Assembly (NCBI GenBank): GCA_011009095.1
Contig: VTPC01008088.1
Span: 298,010 to 362,009 of the forward strand
Reading direction: 5' to 3'
Source: Ignelater luminosus
Taxonomy: Eukaryota > Arthropoda > Insecta > Coleoptera > Elateridae
DNA: 64,000 bases
The first letter of the stretch is position 1, and each line of letters begins with the position of its first letter. Position numbers and translations under genes: made by a program. The notes beneath the pieces are model-generated. The model was given only the letters and a program-made list of their open reading frames with translations. It searched no databases and was not told the origin of the DNA. This document shows positions 58,201-64,000 of this stretch, in pieces.

Positions 58201-61200
58201 CGCATTACGCATGTTGTTTTTGAAAAGATCGGATTTAAAAGATTTTGAAAACTTTGGTTTTACCCAAAAACAGCGTAGACTAGGAAAACAAGTGACAGTA
58301 ACTGAGTAAAAGTGGACTTCAAAAGCAGTTCTATTAGTTCTTTAAAAAACTGGCTGCTCTTTGTTGTACCTTCTACTTTGATAAAAGCATCCATCACCAA
58401 TAATTTGTAGAATAGTATAAGCTTTATAGTAACAGATATCAAAAAAATCTAGACAGGCATTGCTTGTTCATTTTCACATATTGGTTAACATTCTGTGCTT
58501 GAAAATGATATGTAACCGGACACGTGTTTCTGGAAATTTTTTATATTCTTATTCACGAAACGTGTCTTGTAATTTTCTATATGGATTCCCAAAACACCCT
58601 GTATAACCGAAGATGTAAGGCAAGGTTCCAAGTTATGTACCAAGACTTAGTTACACGCGAATGAAAGCGCTATTAAACAGAACAGCCGCTTCATTTAAGA
58701 ACAAAACGGAAATACTCCAAGAAGTATATAAAAGAAGAACTACGTAATAGAAACAATAAGAAAATTAAATCTTGAATTTTATTTGTTCTTTTTTTTCTTT
58801 ATTTTTTATAGAGACCAATACAAACACGTTACCTCGACTGTTCTAATTTTGCTGATTCTACAGCTATTATCGAGAAAAAGTCTGAGGCAAAGCGATCCAT
58901 GTCCAAAATCGATCCGACTTCGTTGGTGATTACGACAACATATTGAGAAATTCTAAACTAGACGAATATTTTTCTGGAAAAGCATTTCTATTTATGTATA
59001 CAGTAATTTCAAATTCTGATGCGTAGAATCCTACGATCTGTCTTAAAAGATAGTTGGTACACAGTGACCGCCAATAAGTTCGCATCAAATAGGAAAAATC
59101 TTTATTTTTTAATTTTCTTGAAAAACGTTTTGCGTTTTACATTTTGACTTGGTAGACTGAATTAGTTTGCATTTGGCTTTCGGATGTCCAAAAATTATTA
59201 GCGCAGAAACTTTTTCAAAAAATAATAAAAAATAAGAATTTTTACCATTTGGTAAGAATCTTTTGGCATCACTATAATAAAATGCAAAGTGTCACGTAAA
59301 TGGTGTATAATAAGGGCGTATGGTGATAATTTGATGAAATCTAAGCAAAAACTAAAGTCATAACAAAATACCTTTTGGAGCTGTTTTTGAGTTGAAATTT
59401 GAAAATTTGAAAATTCTTTCGAATAAAAAAGCCCAGAAAATCCTAAATATTTCTGCAAAATCTATTGTGGAATTTGATAGCTAACACCATTATTAAGATT
59501 GCATAAAGTTGCTATCATTCGTTTACAAAACATTAAGGTCTTTAACATGAGGTATTTTTTAAAATGTGGCCACAGCTAACATGCTGTTTTCATACTACTC
59601 CTTCTTATGTTGATAACGATACATATCTACAAGTACTATCGTATTGTCGAGTTTCAAAACTAACTGTCAAAGTCTTTGAAAGTAAGCCACGGAGGCACCC
59701 AATATAAACGCAGAAAATGAAAGAGATACATTTTTGCTTTTGTGGACAATGATAAAATTAGAAGAGAAACAGCAGAATTAATTGGGAAAGATTGAAGAAT
59801 TCTATCTGGCTAATCCTGCAAAAAGTAGAAACAAACAAATCATAATACTAATAATAAAAATGTGGATTAAAAGAGAATTAAAAAAAGAATGAACTAATAG
59901 GTCATATAATTTTACTATAACTTACCTATCAACTCTACTTTGGAAGGATGACGCTCGTACAGAAGCGGCCCACCGCTGTCTCCCTGGATAAAAAATAAAG
60001 TAAATTTACGAAATTTCCAAATCAACCAAAATAATGTCTTACTATTATTACTAATAATAATTGTAGGCCTTCTCAATCACGCTACGCAACATAAATTATA
60101 CCAGAATATTTCACGGCATTATTATTATAAGCTATGCTTGCCTATGTTTTAAAGTCAGTCTCACTTAAAAAAGCAAACCAGTCAACTTTGGATAAATAAA
60201 TCAAATAATGCTTATGCTTGTTATAAATGACATTAATTGTAAATTGAATTGCATAACTACTTTAAAAGGTTTTTCTAATCAAAATGTTAAAATTCGAGAT
60301 CTAGAACTTATTTTTTTTCAAATTATTTCTCATTCGAGGGTATAGATAAACCATAGTCAACGTTACAAATGAATTGCATGTATGAATGCATTCTTCCACG
60401 CTACTCAAGACAAACGTACATACAACTTATACTTTTGTTTATTATTTTTGATGCCATCTATAAAAAGATACCTTAAATCAGAAAAGTAAGTTTTGCATTT
60501 CACCGTTTCATTATACTGTATTCCACTCAATTTCTCATCCTCTAGGTCTGCAGAAAAAGATGGTGTTTATCTAGGAAAATTAGACCATAATTAAATAGCG
60601 CTGTCTTATCAATAAATAGCACATGGAAGTCATATTTCGTTAATTAATTTCGTTTCGTTGTGTTTATTGTAACAACACCCTTGTGAGTATATCTGGTATG
60701 TAGCCCCTTATATTTATAAAGTTTGTAGGGGGAGACAATATCCCTTCTAAATATTTTAGAAGTTGATCTGTAAATATAAAATAGAATTATTTAATTTAAA
60801 AAATTCTCTTTTATTTCTAAAATCCTATGTAACATATTTTATATAAATCTTAACAAGTGTCAGACACATTACTGTGATTTAATTGCCTTCGGTTTCTTTA
60901 TAAAATAATTTTAAAAATAAAAAACCTTATTATATTTAGAAATTTAGTCTTTATTCTCTATTGAAATAACTTTTTAAAGTGCCAGATGCTAGACAATTTA
61001 TTGCTTACATTGGGGTGGGTTTATTATATCGCGTACAATAATTCTTTCTGTTGATTAGGAGTGTGTGTGAGCATCTTGTCTTCTAATAAGAAATACTTAA
61101 ATAGAAATGCTTAAATAGAAATACTTAAAAACTTAAATATTCCCAACTGTTATTTTCACCAGAGTTTCGAATATCTTCGAAAATGTAACGTCATGTCGAG

Positions 61201-62818
61201 AGAATCTTCTGTTTGGTTCACTTTTGCGAACGTTTCTTACCATGAGAGTGGATATTTTCTACCACAAGAGAAGGTCTCATTCTCGTCTTTAACTTCTTTA
61301 GCAGTTATCGAAGAAGCCCATTTCTTTGTGAAGAGCCCCTTATGCAGTTTTGATTAATTGCATTTGGCCGCAGTAGATCCAACACGAATTACTTTATAAT
61401 CTCCTAGATACCCAGCTGATACCAGGCTGATACCGTTTATCGTTTACCAGCTCTCACTTAAGAATCCAAACTGTGCATCATTTTATTTTATCAAAACAAC
61501 TCCACTAAAACCCACAAAACGTTTTGGAGCATTTATTCATTGAGTTTCGTCTACAAACCGTACGTAAACTAATGATATTTATTATTGTTGATTCAGCAGT
61601 TGTGCGGCTGGAGGAAATACACAGGTTCAGTCTTATTTGATCATTTCTTGAATAGATTGGTTGGACAATTGCAGAATGTGTTCATTAAAATTCGCCTTGC
61701 GAATTGTAGAGTGAGATGCTTGTAGTATCATTATTTTTAAACTACAGTTATGGAAACGATAAGTTCTTTTTCGAGGTCGTCTCACTGCTGATTAGCTTTC
61801 TTGATTATTTTCTCTTTTTCTATCGTTCATCACGTGTAAGTAAAATTAAACAACTTTTTTTTTTGTTTCATAACAATTTTCGTACAAAACGAACTGTAGT
61901 TATAAAGTTTAGATGTTTCTGCTTGAATCAGTTACAGGTGCACAAGATAATTGTGAATCGACGCGAACTTATCCGCTCAGTAGAAACAGAACGTGGAATT
62001 CATTAATATTTAAGTTTTGTAAGCGTTTAATAGCACAAGGGAGTTTTAACATACCGTGTGTCTCTTATGGGGTCAGCTCTTTTTTGCTAAGCAAAAACAA
62101 TTCGTACCAACATTTTAAGCTTTCTAAAGTCCGTATAGATAGTTTACAACAAAACCTTGCTATTTGGACACATTTCCCAATTTTGCTTATTTACAGTAAA
62201 TTGACAACCAGCTGTACAGCTTTTTGCATAAATAATGTCGCAGTTCATTTTCTTAATAAATGAATTGATCAAATACACGAAATCTGATTTAGCATTAATT
62301 ACATAAAATTTGTTTCTTAAGAGCCCATAAGACGATTTTGGATAATTAGTATGAAATTAGATTTCGTATATTTAGTTAATTGATTCATTAAAGAAATAAT
62401 TTGCGACATTATTTATGCAAAAAACTATACTTCTATGACCCTCCGAGCTGGCCAATGCACATTCATTGTATGTTCACGACAAGTTCAAATTGCATTTGAG
62501 TCACTAAATGTTGTTTTTCTCATAACAATGCACTCAAAAAATGAAACTTAATGTTTCTCACTTGAGGTACTTTTTTATAGATCGCATCACATTTATAAAA
62601 AATATTACTAAAATGTATACATACCTGACAAGCATCTACACTTGTGGAATACGCACAAATCATGGAATCTGCGTAATGCGCTCCTATGGCAGATTCGAGG
62701 CAAAATTGCTCTGGCATAATTTTTACTTTTGCTTTTCTAACATATCGCGTAGGTCTCCCTGTTTGAGAGATCCTTCCCCAGCCAGCCACCATTGCCATTC
62801 GATTGGTATATTCTGATA
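55286..62818 (-). CDS. Trypsin-like S1A serine protease, last three exons
   Basis: Exons 62818..62625, 59983..59926 and 55410..55286 join in phase to give 124 C-terminal residues; the His and Asp exons lie beyond the right edge. The first visible exon reads [20 protein letters not shown], then [20 protein letters not shown]. The second opens [20 protein letters not shown] with the catalytic Ser195. The third reads [20 protein letters not shown] and ends VYCSKN. Six residues before the catalytic Ser is Asp (VDACQGDS), which with Gly216 and Gly226 predicts cleavage after Arg/Lys. Cysteines for the 168-182 and 191-220 bridges are present. Intron phases (1, 0, 1) equal those of the protease homologue just downstream, so the two are tandem paralogues. 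Introns are 2.6 and 4.5 kb. Substrate unknown. Confidence 0.85.
55715..55925. mobile_element. 211-bp TA-flanked MITE (CAGTCAACT ends)
   Basis: CAGTCAACTCATAAAGTAAT at 55715 and the right end (reverse complement CAGTCAACTTATAAAGTAAT) ending at 55925 match over about 30 bp, flanked by TA at 55713-55714 and 55926-55927. It sits in the last intron of the trypsin-like gene and has no coding sequence. Confidence 0.8.
56520..57530 (-). pseudogene. pogo/Tigger (CENP-B/jerky-like) transposase pseudogene
   Basis: Reading the minus strand in shifting frames gives [11 protein letters not shown], then [20 protein letters not shown], then [11 protein letters not shown], and near 57010-56970 [19 protein letters not shown]. 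These are successive blocks of the DDE domain of Tigger/pogo transposases ([30 protein letters not shown]). Multiple frameshifts and stops make it inactive. It lies in the last intron of the trypsin-like gene, in the same orientation as that gene. Confidence 0.75.
57531..59925. other. Intron sequence without recognised features
   Basis: AT-rich intron DNA. A CACCCTGTATA string near 58596 is a lone mariner-type end, and CAGTGACCGCCAATAAGTTC near 59060 resembles a Tc1-type terminus; neither has a visible partner. No exon was recognised. Confidence 0.35.
59984..62624 (-). other. 2.6-kb intron of the trypsin-like gene
   Basis: Lies between the GWGR exon and the GDSGGP exon. Around 61140-62260 the base composition is less AT-rich and overlapping open frames occur on the plus strand, which could reflect a decayed transposon, but no family block could be read. 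Confidence 0.4.
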
Positions 62819-62895
62819 CTAAAATAAAAAATGTCTTCACATTATTATAGGTGTATGTTACATTTATTTGTAATCTAATTGTATCGTAACATCTT

Positions 62896-63046
62896 TTTTG
62901 CACGACCGCTTGTAAAGTTGGTACTTTACGACTTTACGAAAAAATAAAACGGAGTTCATTGTGGTTATGTTTTGCATTCCCAGATGATTTAATCTGCCGG
63001 CAACAGATTTTTCTTTCTATTTTCTTTAAAATACGGCCGTGCAAAG
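62896..63046. mobile_element. 151-bp MITE with TTTGCACGRCCG ends
   Basis: TTTTGCACGACCGCTTGTAA at 62896 and the right end (reverse complement CTTTGCACGGCCGTATTTTA) ending at 63046 form inverted ends of about 14 bp with some further pairing. The left end is shared with the degraded copy at 27422. No coding sequence. Confidence 0.55.
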
Positions 63047-63706
63047 AATATTGTATACAATATTCGTTATTTTCAAAACAATTGATGAAATGTAAGAAAA
63101 TTACTTGTACACATCAGCACTGTTAAAACAATCCTAAATATATAAGCTTTTTCTTCACATTTCTCTTTCGAAGAATTTCTCAAGTCTACTTATAGAGTGC
63201 TTTCAGAAAACAGCGAGTCCCACGTAATCACAGCTGTTTAGGCAACTAAAGTTGCAAGATGACAAGCCTGATTAATTTCCCCTAGGTAGCTTATATAGCT
63301 GAGTTGACAGCAACATAACCTGGTCAGCAAATGGAAAATGTCAATCAATGGTACCAATATAAAACAGTATTTAAAAAGACAAAAGAATATAATTTATTAT
63401 TTATTGTTATTTAAAAGACAGCAAACACCAGTAATAATGCATAACAGCATTTAGTAATTTTATTTCTTCCAACTGTTCAACCACTACCAACCTACAGGAA
63501 TTATTCAAAAATTAAATTAAATCATTAATTAAGTGAATTCTACCAATGTGTAGCGCACTGTATAATACCTGATTTTATACAATTCCTTTGGAATAATAAA
63601 CACAAGACGTTTACATATTATGTACCAACAAAATAACAGTAAAATTGAAGATAAAGATGTAACAGGTACTCTTGTGTTAGGGGAGCTAATATAATGTAAA
63701 TATGTA
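63047..63706. other. Intron or flank without recognised features
   Basis: AT-rich DNA upstream of the first visible exon of the trypsin-like gene. No exon with the DLAL block of the protease was found here, so that exon should lie beyond 64000. Confidence 0.4.
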
Positions 63707-64000
63707 CGAGGTATGTGAGAAAAGTAATGAGACTGATTTCATACTAACCAAAGTTTTTATTTTTTTCAAACAACAATGTTATCTCCTTCAAAGTAGTTCC
63801 CTTGGGCAGCTACACACCGGCGGAGTTGTTGTTCCCACTCTTGGTAGCAGCGCTGGAAGTCTTCAACTGGTATGGCTTTTAACTGGTCGGTCACAGTCTT
63901 TTGAATGTTCTCCAGAGTTCCAAAATGACGTCCTTTTAGGACATGTTTCAATTTCGGGAAAAGGAAAAAGTCACAAGGACTCAAATCAGGTGAATAGGGG
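63707..64000 (-). mobile_element. Mariner element, 3' end and transposase C-terminus
   Basis: The terminus CGAGGTATGTGAGAAAAGTA follows a TA at 63705-63706. The open frame from the right edge to the stop at 63766 reads PYSPDLSPCDFFLFPKLKHV, containing the third catalytic Asp of mariners, then FGTLENIQKTVTDQLKAIPV and YQEWEQQLRRCVAAQGNYFE. There is no stop or frameshift in the visible part. The rest of the element lies outside the window, so integrity cannot be judged. The end resembles that at 45412 (TACGAGG), suggesting related lineages. Confidence 0.85.

Noticed and set aside
61716..62263. Overlapping plus-strand frames of 96 and 116 residues
   Set aside because: They are inside an intron of the trypsin-like gene, overlap in two frames and show no family resemblance.

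Overview
The window looks like a piece of an insect nuclear genome. It is AT-rich, its genes have GT-AG introns (several only 52-80 bp, as in many beetles), and most of it is old transposon debris: Tc1/mariner, hAT, pogo/Tigger, ISL2EU-like, fold-back and possibly Penelope-like sequences. There is no sign of bacterial or viral organisation. A beetle is only a guess, based on intron sizes and the transposon mix.

Five protein-coding genes can be supported by exon/intron reconstruction with matching splice phases. (1) Minus strand, 1884-2365: a two-exon gene for a 139-residue two-helix membrane protein I do not recognise. (2) Minus strand, 7031-7581: three exons encoding a RING-H2 E3 ligase of the RNF181 family, 146 residues. 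(3) Plus strand, 8371-14756: four exons encoding a 582-residue type I membrane protein whose transmembrane segment and tail match the TGN38/TGN46 (TGOLN2) family, including a YRKL sorting signal. Genes 2 and 3 are head to head and share a 789-bp intergenic promoter region. (4) Minus strand, 20674-54561: seven exons encoding a secreted 327-residue S1A serine protease homologue in which the catalytic Ser is Asn (GDNGSP), so it should be catalytically dead. One of its introns is about 25 kb. (5) Minus strand, 55286-62818 and continuing off the right edge: the last three exons of a trypsin-like protease with an intact GDSGGP and Asp189. Genes 4 and 5 are tandem paralogues with identical intron phases at the shared positions.

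The rest is intergenic and intronic sequence. Well-bounded mobile elements include hAT elements at 660-1448, 5514-5667 and 16016-17105; TA-flanked mariner-type MITEs at 4763-5070, 6046-6198, 11911-12406, 29636-30385 and 55715-55925; a 1.9-kb element with a broken transposase at 40043-41927; mariner 3' ends at 45414 and 63707; a pogo/Tigger pseudogene at 56520-57530; and an ISL2EU-like element filling the first intron of gene 3. Fold-back structures lie at 18429-18542, 18708-19112, 21071-21900 and 37371-38627. A tandem array of roughly 525-bp units lies at 47297-48420.

The most interesting items are the dead protease next to an active paralogue, a hammerhead-ribozyme-like core at 19466-19531 (minus strand), the TGN38-family protein with an added eight-cysteine lumenal region, and a paralogous empty site at 37.3 kb that confirms the insertion of the 11911-12406 MITE. 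No tRNA, rRNA or CRISPR was found.
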